DNA of 31,678 nt from JANOBJ01 sp031411575. Lineage in GTDB: Bacteria; Pseudomonadota; Gammaproteobacteria; Burkholderiales; Burkholderiaceae_C. The DNA lies in the NCBI GenBank assembly GCA_031411575.1, contig JANOBJ010000114.1, positions 1 through 31,678 on the forward strand, given 5' to 3'. The translations under genes were made by a program, and so were the position numbers. The notes beneath the pieces were generated by a model. The model had not been told where the DNA came from. It searched no databases and was given only the letters and a program-made list of their open reading frames with translations. Below, one piece after another: positions 6,850 to 14,975 of this stretch; position 1 is the stretch's first letter; each line of letters opens with the position of its first letter.

Positions 6850-6902
6850 ATGCAACGAATGCATGAGTTGGCAGTTTCGGTGCATCTATAAATTTCTTGC
6901 AT
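6850..6902 (+). promoter_or_regulatory. Cluster of TGCAT half-sites and a TATAAA -10 upstream of the asparaginase gene
   Basis: ATGCA (6850-6854) faces ATGCAT (6859-6864), and two more TGCAT copies follow at 6881-6885 and 6898-6902. TATAAA at 6887-6892 is a good -10 candidate; a TTGGCA at 6868-6873 is too close (13 bp) to be an ideal -35. The half-sites flank and overlap the -10, suggesting an operator for the neighbouring LysR protein or another regulator. Confidence 0.4.
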
Positions 6903-6996
6903 AGGCGGGACGCAACTCGGCATTGGTCTTGCGACGGCTCATTCCCTACAGTTCGACCTGTTGTCTGACTGCCCACCCCGCCCCAAGGAACCCACT

Positions 6997-8073
6997 GTGA
7001 ACTTTCAATTTTTCCGGACCCCCGTGCGCCACTCGCTGGCCGTGATCCTGATGGTCGCCAGCTCGCTGGCAATGGCGCAGGCCACCAAATCCAATGTGGT
7101 CATCCTGGCCACGGGCGGCACCATCGCCGGCGCCGGTGCATCGGCCGTGAACAGCGCCACCTACCAGGCGGCCAAGGTGCCGGTCGAGAAACTGATCGCC
7201 GGTGTGCCCGAGATCGCCGAGGTGGCCAATGTGCGCGGCGAGCAGGTGTTCCAGATCGCGTCCGAGAGTTTCACCAACGAGAAACTGGTGCAGCTGGGCA
7301 AACGTGTCTCGCAGCTGGTGAAAGACCCGGCGGTGGACGCCGTGGTCATCACCCACGGCACCGACACGCTGGAAGAAACCTCGTTCTTCCTGAACCTGGT
7401 GGTCAACACCGACAAGCCCATCGTGGTGGTCGGCTCGATGCGGCCGGGCAGCTCGATGAGCGCCGACGGAATGCTCAACCTGTACAACGCCGTGGTGGTG
7501 GCCAGCAAGCCCGACTCGCGCGGCAAGGGTGTGCTGGTGGTCATGAACGACGAGATCCACTCTGGCCGCGACGTGGCCAAGCGCATCAACATCCGCACCA
7601 GCGCCTTTGGCAGCCAGTGGGGTTCGCTCGGCATGGTGGTGGAGGGGCGCACCTACTGGTTCCGCCTGCCGGCCAAGCGCCACACCGCCAAGTCGGAGTT
7701 CAACATCGACACCATCAGTGAACTGCCCGAAGTGCAGATCGTCTACGGGTCGGGCAACATGACCGCTGCCTCGTACGACGCGGTGGCCGTGGGCGGTGCC
7801 AAGGCCGTGGTGCATGCCGGCACTGGCAACGGCTCGGTGGCCAACTACGTGGTGGACAAGCTGCGTGGCCTGCGTGAAAAGGGTGTGCAGGTGATCCGCT
7901 CGTCCCGTGTGGCCGACGGTTTCATCCTGCGCAACTCGGAGCAGCCCGACGACAAGTACGACTGGCTGGTGGCGCATGACCTGAACCCGCAGAAGGCCAA
8001 GATTCTGGCTGCCGTGGCGCTGACCAAGACCAATGACAGCAAGGAATTGCAGCGCGTGTTCTGGGATTACTGA
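6997..8073 (+). CDS. ansB: Periplasmic type II L-asparaginase
   Basis: The enzyme hydrolyses L-asparagine (often also glutamine) to aspartate and ammonia. The 358-residue precursor has a signal peptide, hydrophobic at HSLAVILMVASSLAMA with cleavage after about residue 27. Both asparaginase active-site motifs are present: ILATGGTIAGAG (catalytic Thr about 42) and VVITHGTDTLEETSFF (Thr122-Asp123). VVVGSMRPGSSMSADG and the C-terminal HAGTGNGSVANY segment are also typical. The chosen start is GTG at 6997, because it sits right before the signal peptide and follows an AAGGAA ribosome-binding site; the ATG at 6961 lacks both. The gene precedes aspA and gltIJKL, consistent with asparagine scavenging. 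High- versus low-glutaminase specificity cannot be read from sequence. Confidence 0.93.
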   Translation: MNFQFFRTPVRHSLAVILMVASSLAMAQATKSNVVILATGGTIAGAGASAVNSATYQAAKVPVEKLIAGVPEIAEVANVRGEQVFQIASESFTNEKLVQLGKRVSQLVKDPAVDAVVITHGTDTLEETSFFLNLVVNTDKPIVVVGSMRPGSSMSADGMLNLYNAVVVASKPDSRGKGVLVVMNDEIHSGRDVAKRINIRTSAFGSQWGSLGMVVEGRTYWFRLPAKRHTAKSEFNIDTISELPEVQIVYGSGNMTAASYDAVAVGGAKAVVHAGTGNGSVANYVVDKLRGLREKGVQVIRSSRVADGFILRNSEQPDDKYDWLVAHDLNPQKAKILAAVALTKTNDSKELQRVFWDY

Positions 8074-8131
8074 GCCACCACGCGCCCCACCGGCACTGCG
8101 CCCGCCCTTCCCACCGCCACCAGGACCCGCC

Positions 8132-9541
8132 ATGACCACTGACTTTCGCACCGAACACGATTTTCTGGGCGACAAACAGATTCCCGCCGCGGCCTACTGG
8201 GGCGTGCACACGGCGCGCGCAGTCGAGAACTTTCCGATCTCGGGCACCCGCATCTCGGCGATGCCCGACCTGATCCGCGCGCTGGGCTTCGTCAAGAAGG
8301 CGGCGGCGCGCGCCAATGCCGACCTGGGCACGCTCGACCGCAAGCTGGCCGGCGCCATCATCCTGGCCTGCAATGACCTGATTGACGGCCAGCGCTACGA
8401 GGAGTTTGTGGTGGACGTGATCCAGGGCGGCGCCGGCACCTCGACCAACATGAATGCCAACGAGGTGATCGCCAACCTCGCGCTGGAAAAGCTGGGGTTC
8501 GAAAAAGGTCGCTACGACGTGCTGCACCCCAATGACCACGTCAATGCCTCGCAAAGCACCAACGATGTCTACCCCACGGCGGTGCGGGTGGCGCTGTGGT
8601 CGGGCATCGAGCGGCTGCTGTCGTCGATGGCGATCCTGCGCCGCGGCTTCGAGGCCAAGGCCGAGGAGTTCAAGGACATCCTCAAGATCGGCCGCACCCA
8701 GTTGCAGGACGCGGTGCCGATGACGCTCGGCCAGGAGTTCATGACGTATGCCGTGATGATCGGCGAAGACGAGGCGCGCCTGCGCGAGGCGCGCGCGCTG
8801 ATCCAGGAGATCAACCTGGGCGCCACCGCCATCGGCACCGGCATCAATGCGCCGGCCGGCTACGCCGATCTGGCCTGCCAGTACCTGGCGGAAGAAAGCC
8901 GCATCCCGGTGGAAAAAGCGGTGAACCTGATCGAGGCGACCCAGGACACCGGTGCCTTTGTGCAGCTGTCGGGGGTGTTGAAGCGCGTGGCCACCAAGCT
9001 CAGCAAGATCTGCAACGACCTGCGGCTGCTGTCCAGCGGCCCGCAGGCGGGCTTTGGCGACATCCGGCTGCCGCCACGCCAGGCCGGCTCGTCCATCATG
9101 CCGGGCAAGGTCAACCCGGTGATTCCCGAGGTGATGAACCAGGTGGCGTTCGAGGTGATCGGCAACGACATGACGGTGACGATGGCGTCCGAAGCCGGCC
9201 AGCTGCAGCTCAACGCCTTCGAGCCGATCATGGGCTGGAGCCTGTTCAAGAGCATCGAGCACCTGAGCCAGGCCTGCCTGACGCTGCAGGTCAATTGCGT
9301 CGCCGGCATTGAGCCCAACCGCGAGTTGCTGGCCAAACGGGTGCGCGAGTCGGTCACGCTGGTGACGGCGCTCAACCCCATCATCGGCTACGAAAAAGCC
9401 GCCATGATCGCCAAATCGGCCATTGCCACGGGCGCACCGATTGCCGAGACCGCCGAGGCGCTGGGCATCATGACGCGCGAGCAGGTGGAAGCCCTGCTGG
9501 TGCCCGACAAGCTGACGCAGCCGCTGCGGTTGAGCCGATGA
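8132..9541 (+). CDS. aspA: Aspartate ammonia-lyase (aspartase)
   Basis: The enzyme converts L-aspartate to fumarate and ammonia in the cytoplasm. The 469-residue protein fits the family length. It has the N-terminal RTEHDFLGDKQIPAAAYWGV, the HPNDHVNASQSTNDVYPTA block, KIGRTQLQDAVPMTLGQEF, and the fumarase/aspartase signature GSSIMPGKVNPVIPE (about residue 318 on), whose flexible loop carries the catalytic serine. RPL.. near the C-terminus also fits. The ATG at 8132 follows AGGA (8122-8125). The gap to the asparaginase stop is 58 nt, so co-transcription is likely. With asparaginase it forms a two-step asparagine-to-fumarate route. Fumarase C is the close relative, but the overall motif set and neighbours favour aspartase. 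Confidence 0.93.
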   Translation: MTTDFRTEHDFLGDKQIPAAAYWGVHTARAVENFPISGTRISAMPDLIRALGFVKKAAARANADLGTLDRKLAGAIILACNDLIDGQRYEEFVVDVIQGGAGTSTNMNANEVIANLALEKLGFEKGRYDVLHPNDHVNASQSTNDVYPTAVRVALWSGIERLLSSMAILRRGFEAKAEEFKDILKIGRTQLQDAVPMTLGQEFMTYAVMIGEDEARLREARALIQEINLGATAIGTGINAPAGYADLACQYLAEESRIPVEKAVNLIEATQDTGAFVQLSGVLKRVATKLSKICNDLRLLSSGPQAGFGDIRLPPRQAGSSIMPGKVNPVIPEVMNQVAFEVIGNDMTVTMASEAGQLQLNAFEPIMGWSLFKSIEHLSQACLTLQVNCVAGIEPNRELLAKRVRESVTLVTALNPIIGYEKAAMIAKSAIATGAPIAETAEALGIMTREQVEALLVPDKLTQPLRLSR

Positions 9542-9712
9542 TCTGCCCCGATATCGCGGTCAGGCACGAAGACTGCTTGGCTCCATACACTTCCGGTCCT
9601 GGGGGATTTCCCTTGCATAGCCAAAGGCTACAGGGTAATCCCGCAAGGCCAACTCTCTAAAATTTCGTTCTTTGTTTGTATGTTCCCAACGCTTCACCTC
9701 AAGGAGATTTGC
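9542..9712. other. Spacer and probable promoter/leader of gltIJKL
   Basis: TAGCC (9618-9622) and GGCTA (9626-9630) form a small hairpin inside a wider CCTTGC/GCAAGG pair (9611-9616, 9643-9648). TAAAAT at 9658-9663 is a possible -10 for gltI. There is no T-tract, so the hairpin is not an obvious terminator of aspA. Confidence 0.3.
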
Positions 9713-10612
9713 ATGAAGAAGCATTTGCTGGCCGTTACGGTTGCCGCGCTTGCAGCCGGTGGCGCTTTTGCCCAGGCCACTGACACCATTGCCAAGGTCA
9801 AGGCCTCGGGCGTCGTCACCCTTGGCGTGCGTGACTCCTCGGGTGCGCTGTCGTACACGCTGGGTGACGGCAAATACGCCGGCTACCATGTCGAGATCTG
9901 CCAGCGCATGGTGGCCAATCTGGAAAAGGCCGCCGGTCGCAAGCTCGAGGTCAAGTACCAGTCTGTCACCTCACAAAACCGCATTCCGCTGGTCCAGAAC
10001 GGCACCGTTGATCTGGAGTGCGGCTCGACCACCAACAACGCAACCCGCCAAAAAGACGTGTCGTTTGCACTGACCACCTACGTGGAAGAAGTGCGCATCG
10101 CGGTCAAGGCCAACGCGCGCATCAACGCGATCAACCAGCTGAACGGCAAGAACGTGGCCACCACCACGGGCACCACCTCGGTCCAGCTGTTGCGCAAGCA
10201 CGAGCGTGCCAGCGGTGTGGATTTCAAGGAAGTGTTTGGCAAGGACCACGCCGAGAGCTTTTTGCTGCTGGAATCCGGCCGAGCTGACGCCTTCGTGATG
10301 GATGGCCAGATCCTGGCTGGCAACATCGCCACATCCAAGGCCCCCGCCGACTACAAGATCGTGGGTGAAGTGATCAGCGTGGAGCCGATCGCCATCATGT
10401 TCCGCAAGGACGATCCGGCCATGAAGAAGCTGGCCGACGACACCGTCAGGGACCTGATCAAGACCGGCGAGCTCGCGAAGATCTATGACAAGTGGTTCAT
10501 CCAGCCGATCCCTCCGAAGAACACCAAGGTGGGTCTGGCGTTGAGCGATGCGACCAAGAACGTCTGGGCCAACCCCAACGACAAGCCGGTCGAAGACTAC
10601 ATGAAGAAGTAA
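9713..10612 (+). CDS. gltI: Glutamate/aspartate ABC transporter periplasmic binding protein
   Basis: The 299-residue protein has a signal peptide (MKKHLLAVTVAALAAGGAFA, then QATDTIAKVKASGVVTLGVR) and the family-3 solute-binding fold. Motifs include DSSGALSYTLGDGKYAGYHV, CGSTTNNATRQKDVSFALTT (the ligand-contacting region of GltI/DEBP), GTTSVQLLRKH and a C-terminal IYDKWFIQPIPPK. It captures glutamate and aspartate for the GltJK/GltL importer. ATG at 9713 follows AAGGAGATTTGC, a strong ribosome-binding site. It is first in the gltIJKL order and is followed by a strong stem-loop before gltJ, which should raise binding-protein levels relative to the membrane subunits. Confidence 0.93.
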   Translation: MKKHLLAVTVAALAAGGAFAQATDTIAKVKASGVVTLGVRDSSGALSYTLGDGKYAGYHVEICQRMVANLEKAAGRKLEVKYQSVTSQNRIPLVQNGTVDLECGSTTNNATRQKDVSFALTTYVEEVRIAVKANARINAINQLNGKNVATTTGTTSVQLLRKHERASGVDFKEVFGKDHAESFLLLESGRADAFVMDGQILAGNIATSKAPADYKIVGEVISVEPIAIMFRKDDPAMKKLADDTVRDLIKTGELAKIYDKWFIQPIPPKNTKVGLALSDATKNVWANPNDKPVEDYMKK

Positions 10613-10631
10613 GCAACCTGCGGGTTGCCCC

Positions 10632-10668
10632 AAAACCCCGCTTGTGCGATGGCCCTGGCGGGGTTTTT
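10632..10668 (+). terminator. Intrinsic (partial) terminator between gltI and gltJ
   Basis: AAAACCCCGC (10632-10641) pairs with GCGGGGTTTTT (10658-10668) across a 16-nt loop, and the T-tract is part of the downstream arm. It lies 20 nt after the gltI stop. Because gltJKL follow on the same strand, it probably attenuates rather than ends transcription. Confidence 0.75.
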
Positions 10669-10756
10669 GCTTTAATGTACGGGCGGGACGGCAAGCGCCG
10701 CACCCCCCCGCAGCTGACCACCCATCCGAAAAACAGAACATCACCCGGAGACCCGC

Positions 10757-11479
10757 ATGGCGCTCGATTTCTCGATACTGGCTACCGACGACGGGAGTGG
10801 GCGAACCTACATCCAGTGGCTGTTCGACGCCTGGGGCTGGACGCTGGCAGTGGCCGGCTGCGCCTGGGTGGTGTCAATCGGCGTGGGCGCGGTGATGGGC
10901 ACGCTGCGTACCCTGCCCAACAACCCGGGCTTGGTGCGTTTTGCCAATGCCTGGGTGGAACTGTTCCGCAACATCCCATTGCTGGTGCAGATTTTCCTGT
11001 GGTACTTCGTGGTGCCCAAGATGTTTCCGGCGATGCGCGAGATTCCTGGCTTTGTACTGGTGGTACTGGCGCTCGGGTTCTTCACGTCGGCACGGATCGC
11101 CGAGCAGGTTCGCGCCGGTATCCAGGCCCTGCCGCGGGGTCAGCGCTACGCCAGCATGGCGGTGGGGTTCACCACGGCGCAGTCGTACCGCTATGTGCTG
11201 CTGCCGATGGCGTTTCGCATCATCCTGCCGCCGCTGACCAGCGAGTCGATGAACCTGCTCAAGAACTCATCGGTGGCCTTCGCGGTGTCGATCGCCGAAC
11301 TCACCATGTACGCCATGCAGGTGGGCGAGGAGACTTCCAAACCGACCGAGGTGTACCTGGTGGTCACGGTGCTGTACGCGGCGTCGGCCTTCGCGGTCAA
11401 CCGCGTGATGGCGTTCATCGAGAAGCGGGTGCAGGTGCCGGGCTTCATCGTGGCGGGTGGAACGGGCGGAGGGCACTGA
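10757..11479 (+). CDS. gltJ: Glutamate/aspartate ABC transporter permease
   Basis: The 240-residue inner-membrane permease belongs to the HisMQ-type family. An N-terminal region IQWLFDAWGWTLAVAGCAWV leads into several hydrophobic segments. VELFRNIPLLVQIFLWYFVV is the characteristic polar-amino-acid permease motif, and the EAA-like loop contacting the ATPase is around RAGIQALPRGQRYASMAVGF. It forms a heterodimer with GltK. ATG at 10757 follows CCGGAG. It overlaps nothing upstream, and its TGA is 1 nt from the gltK ATG, implying tight co-translation. Confidence 0.92.
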   Translation: MALDFSILATDDGSGRTYIQWLFDAWGWTLAVAGCAWVVSIGVGAVMGTLRTLPNNPGLVRFANAWVELFRNIPLLVQIFLWYFVVPKMFPAMREIPGFVLVVLALGFFTSARIAEQVRAGIQALPRGQRYASMAVGFTTAQSYRYVLLPMAFRIILPPLTSESMNLLKNSSVAFAVSIAELTMYAMQVGEETSKPTEVYLVVTVLYAASAFAVNRVMAFIEKRVQVPGFIVAGGTGGGH

Positions 11480-11480
11480 C

Positions 11481-12149
11481 ATGTTCAATCTTGATTTCAG
11501 CTTCCTCACCTGGGACGTCATCAGCAAGTTTGTCGTCAACGGGTTCTTCTTCAGCGTCCAGCTGACCGTCGTTGCCACGCTCGGCGGCATCGTGTTCGGC
11601 ACCTTGCTGGCCTTGATGCGCCTGTCGGGCCGCAAGGCGCTGATGCTGCCGGCCACCTTCTACGTCAACGGCATGCGCAGCATTCCGCTGGTGATGGTGA
11701 TCCTGTGGTTCTTCCTGCTGATCCCGTTCCTGATCGGCCGACCAATTGGCGCCGAGTGGTCAGCGGTGATCACCTTCATTGCGTTCGAGGCGGCGTATTT
11801 CAGCGAGATCATGCGGGCCGGCATCCAGTCGATCCCGCGCGGCCAGGTACATGCGGGCCAGGCGCTGGGCATGAGCTATGGCCAGAACATGCGCCTGGTG
11901 GTGCTGCCCCAGGCGTTTCGCAACATGCTGCCGATTTTGCTCACGCAGACCATCATTCTGTTCCAGGACACCTCGCTCGTCTACGCGATTGGCGCTTATG
12001 ACCTGCTCAAGGGCTTCGTCACCGGCGGCAAGATCTACGGTCGCGTGGAAGAGGTCTATATCCTGGCGGCGGTGGTGTATTTCATTGTCTGCATGACCCT
12101 GTCGTACCTGGTGAAAAAGCTCCAGGCCAAGATTGCCATCATCCGCTAA
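11481..12149 (+). CDS. gltK: Glutamate/aspartate ABC transporter permease
   Basis: The 222-residue permease is the partner of GltJ. It has FFFSVQLTVVATLGGIVFGT in the first membrane spans, YVNGMRSIPLVMVILWFFLL, the EAA loop RAGIQSIPRGQVHAGQALGM, and VLPQAFRNMLPILLTQTIIL. The family length is about 220, matching. The start at 11481 is fixed by its 1-nt spacing after the gltJ stop and by the conserved beginning MFNLDFSFL; GGAGGG within the gltJ end provides the ribosome-binding site. The gltL ATG follows 31 nt after its stop. Confidence 0.92.
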   Translation: MFNLDFSFLTWDVISKFVVNGFFFSVQLTVVATLGGIVFGTLLALMRLSGRKALMLPATFYVNGMRSIPLVMVILWFFLLIPFLIGRPIGAEWSAVITFIAFEAAYFSEIMRAGIQSIPRGQVHAGQALGMSYGQNMRLVVLPQAFRNMLPILLTQTIILFQDTSLVYAIGAYDLLKGFVTGGKIYGRVEEVYILAAVVYFIVCMTLSYLVKKLQAKIAIIR

Positions 12150-12180
12150 AGCGGCGTCAGAACAAGAATTGGAGAACCTC

Positions 12181-12918
<738 letters not shown>

Positions 12919-12920
12919 CC

Positions 12921-12990
12921 CACCCCCGAAGCGGCTGCGCCGCTTCCCCCTCAAGGGGGCGCTACCAGTGGCCCGGCGAAGCCGGTTCCA
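12921..12990. repeat. GC-rich triple-hairpin intergenic repeat (copy 1)
   Basis: Three consecutive stem-loops are packed together: GAAGCGGC/GCCGCTTC (12928-12935, 12939-12946), CCCCC/GGGGG (12946-12950, 12955-12959) and CCGGC/GCCGG (12973-12977, 12981-12985). A related GC-rich block follows the NDUFA9-like gene near 26957-27040. The layout matches an intergenic repeat I associate with Comamonadaceae genomes. It lies 3' of gltL and 5' of pyrC. Confidence 0.6.
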
Positions 12991-13076
12991 CGGTGGCCCT
13001 TGAAGGACGTCTTCTCGCTCTTCCCCCGCGCCCGCTTTCGTTTGCCTGTAAGGGCCTCAATGGTTCTACGGTCTGG

Positions 13077-13082
13077 GACAAT
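13077..13082 (+). promoter_or_regulatory. Candidate -10 (GACAAT) of pyrC
   Basis: GACAAT ends 6 nt before the pyrC ATG at 13089, and no Shine-Dalgarno sequence lies between them. This is consistent with a leaderless pyrC transcript starting at or near the ATG. Confidence 0.35.
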
Positions 13083-13088
13083 GTCCGG

Positions 13089-14120
13089 ATGACTTCAGCC
13101 ATCACCCTCACCCGCCCCGACGACTGGCACCTGCATGTGCGCGACGGGGCTGCACTGCGCACGGTCGTGCCGCATACGGCGGCGCAGTTCGGCCGTGCCA
13201 TCATCATGCCCAACCTGAAGCCGCCGGTGACCACCGCGGCGCAGGCTGTGGCCTATCGGGAGCGCATCCGTACAGCGGTGCCGGCCGGGGTTGCGTTCGA
13301 GCCGCTGATGACGCTGTACCTCACCGACAACCTGCCGCCCGACGAGATCCGGCGTGCCAAAGACGCCGGCGTGGTGGCGTTGAAGCTCTACCCGGCCGGC
13401 GCCACCACCAACAGCGACGCCGGCGTGACCGACCTGCGCAAGACTTACCAGACACTGGAGGCCATGCAGCGCGAAGGCCTGCTGCTGCTGGTGCACGGCG
13501 AGGTGACGTCGCCCGACATCGACCTGTTTGACCGCGAGGCGGTGTTCATCGACACGCAGCTGATTCCATTGCGTCGTGATTTCCCCGAGTTGAAGATCGT
13601 GTTCGAGCACATCACCACGAAAGAGGCCGCGCAGTACGTGCGGGATGCCAATCGTTTCACCGGTGCCACGCTCACCGCGCACCACCTGCTGTACAACCGC
13701 AACGCCCTCTTCATCGGCGGCGTACGCCCGCATTACTACTGCCTGCCAGTACTGAAACGCGAGACGCATCGGCTGGCGCTGGTCGAGGCGGCCACCAGCG
13801 GCAACCCACGCTTTTTCCTGGGCACCGACAGCGCGCCGCACCCGGCACACCTCAAGGAGCACGCCACGGGCTGTGCCGGTTGCTACACCGCCCACGCCGC
13901 GCTCGAGATGTATGCCGAAGCCTTCGATACCGCTGGCGCGCTGGACCAGCTCGAAGCCTTTGCGAGCTTCAACGGCGCCGACTTCTATGGCCTGCCACGC
14001 AACACCGGTACCGTCACGCTACAGCGCCAAGCCTGGACGCCGCCCGAGAGCTTTGCATTTGGCGAGGCTGAACTCAAGCCGCTGCGGTCTGGCGAAACAC
14101 TGCCGTGGCGCCTGGTGTAG
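13089..14120 (+). CDS. pyrC: Dihydroorotase
   Basis: The enzyme cyclises N-carbamoyl-aspartate to dihydroorotate in pyrimidine synthesis. The 343-residue length is that of class II (E. coli-type) dihydroorotases. Metal ligands are visible: DDWHLHVRDG (His14, His16), the carboxylated lysine in VVALKLYPAGATTNSD (about Lys99), HGEV, EHITTKEAA, TAHHLLYNRN, and the catalytic Asp in FFLGTDSAPH. The start at 13089 matches the conserved N-terminus (TLTRPDDWHLH). The 3' end overlaps the start of the DUF3025 gene by 16 nt. Confidence 0.95.
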   Translation: MTSAITLTRPDDWHLHVRDGAALRTVVPHTAAQFGRAIIMPNLKPPVTTAAQAVAYRERIRTAVPAGVAFEPLMTLYLTDNLPPDEIRRAKDAGVVALKLYPAGATTNSDAGVTDLRKTYQTLEAMQREGLLLLVHGEVTSPDIDLFDREAVFIDTQLIPLRRDFPELKIVFEHITTKEAAQYVRDANRFTGATLTAHHLLYNRNALFIGGVRPHYYCLPVLKRETHRLALVEAATSGNPRFFLGTDSAPHPAHLKEHATGCAGCYTAHAALEMYAEAFDTAGALDQLEAFASFNGADFYGLPRNTGTVTLQRQAWTPPESFAFGEAELKPLRSGETLPWRLV

Positions 14121-14857
14121 CTGCCATCGACTGGCGCGCTCCCTGGTTTGAGCCGTGGCGCGATCTGGGCGCCCCCGCAGCACAGGCCGTGGGAGCGGAG
14201 CAACGGCTGCATGACGTTTTGAATGGCCTGGGGAAGAGCCCCGTGCGCTTCGTCCCGCAGAGCACCCTGCCGGTTGGGGAAGCGTACGAAAGCTATATTT
14301 TTAATAGCAAACAATGTCCAGTACGCGCCGACATGCACGATTTTTTCAATGGAATCTGCTGGAATCTCTTTCCGCAGACCAAGCAGCGACTGAATGAACT
14401 GCAGGCGGCACAGATCGCGGCCGACGGCCTCCGGGCCGTGCGCGGCCCGGTGCGTGACGCGCTCACGCTGTTCGATGAGAACGCGGCTTTCCTCGATGCG
14501 CCGGATGCGCTCTGGGCTGCGCTGGTGGCAAAAGACTGGGCGCGGCTGTTTGTCGAATTGCGGCCGCTGTGGTCACACACGCGGCTGGTGGTGTTTGGCC
14601 ACGCCGCGCTGGAAAAGCTGGTTTCAGCACGAAAAGCGCTTGTGGTGCACGTCTATCGGTCAAAGTTTGCTATTCATTCAATAGCATTGCTGGATCTGGC
14701 AGTGGCTCAAGAACTCGATGCTGAAAAGCTCGCTGCCAAGCCGTTTGCGCCCCTGCCGGTGCTGGGCGTGCCAGGCTGGTGGCCCGCCAACGCCGATCCG
14801 GCGTTTTATGAGGATGCCGCGGTGTTTCGGCCGCCGCCCGAGGTGAACGCCCGGTAA
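14105..14857 (+). CDS. DUF3025-family protein carrying two dispersed repeats in frame
   Basis: The 250-residue protein has features I associate with DUF3025: WRAPWFEPWRDLG at the start, LPVGEAYESYI, ADMHDFFNGICWNLFPQTKQ, LNELQAAQIAADG, RDALTLFDENAAFL, and a C-terminal KPFAPLPVLGVPGWWPANAD. The function is unknown, and no signal peptide or membrane segment is seen. The start is a GTG at 14105 inside the pyrC 3' end, suggesting translational coupling; no other in-frame start precedes the conserved WRAPW. Two copies of the palindromic repeat lie inside the frame in opposite orientations. The first (14291-14327) encodes SYIFNSKQCPVRA; the second (14645-14690) encodes VHVYRSKFAIHSIALL. Both keep the frame, and the conserved blocks either side are intact. 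Confidence 0.8.
   Translation: MAPGVAAIDWRAPWFEPWRDLGAPAAQAVGAEQRLHDVLNGLGKSPVRFVPQSTLPVGEAYESYIFNSKQCPVRADMHDFFNGICWNLFPQTKQRLNELQAAQIAADGLRAVRGPVRDALTLFDENAAFLDAPDALWAALVAKDWARLFVELRPLWSHTRLVVFGHAALEKLVSARKALVVHVYRSKFAIHSIALLDLAVAQELDAEKLAAKPFAPLPVLGVPGWWPANADPAFYEDAAVFRPPPEVNAR
14291..14327 (+). repeat. Palindromic dispersed repeat inside DUF3025 gene, forward copy
   Basis: GCTAT (14292-14296) and ATAGC (14304-14308) are the arms, and the tail AAACAATGTCCAGTACGCG matches the conserved AAACTATGACC region of the intergenic copy at 5756. The 29-nt core aligns gap-free. The host frame remains open. Confidence 0.75.
14645..14690 (-). repeat. Palindromic dispersed repeat inside DUF3025 gene, reverse copy
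   Basis: On the minus strand it reads TGCTATT, a 5-nt spacer, AATAGCA, then AACTTTGACCGATAGACG. The perfect 7-bp arms are at 14668-14674 and 14680-14686. It is the opposite orientation to the copy at 14291 in the same gene, and the frame again stays open. Confidence 0.75.
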
Positions 14858-14904
14858 ACGTCGGCGAATACCCTCAGAAACCCTGTGCATTCCGGGCCAG
14901 GGTC

Positions 14905-14932
14905 TTGATTTCTGACCTCCCGCCCCTACCAT
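14905..14932 (+). promoter_or_regulatory. Probable promoter of htpX
   Basis: TTGATT (14905-14910) and TACCAT (14927-14932) are separated by 16 bp. Transcription would start around 14939-14940, at an in-frame ATG 36 nt before the canonical htpX start. Confidence 0.5.
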
Positions 14933-14975
14933 CCCCGCCATGGCTCCGCGGTTCGGAGCTTTGTTGAAAGAAGAC

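Noticed and set aside
9611..9648. Nested hairpins upstream of gltI as a riboswitch or attenuator
   Set aside because: The stems are short, no anti-terminator or T-tract is visible, and no known riboswitch core is recognisable.
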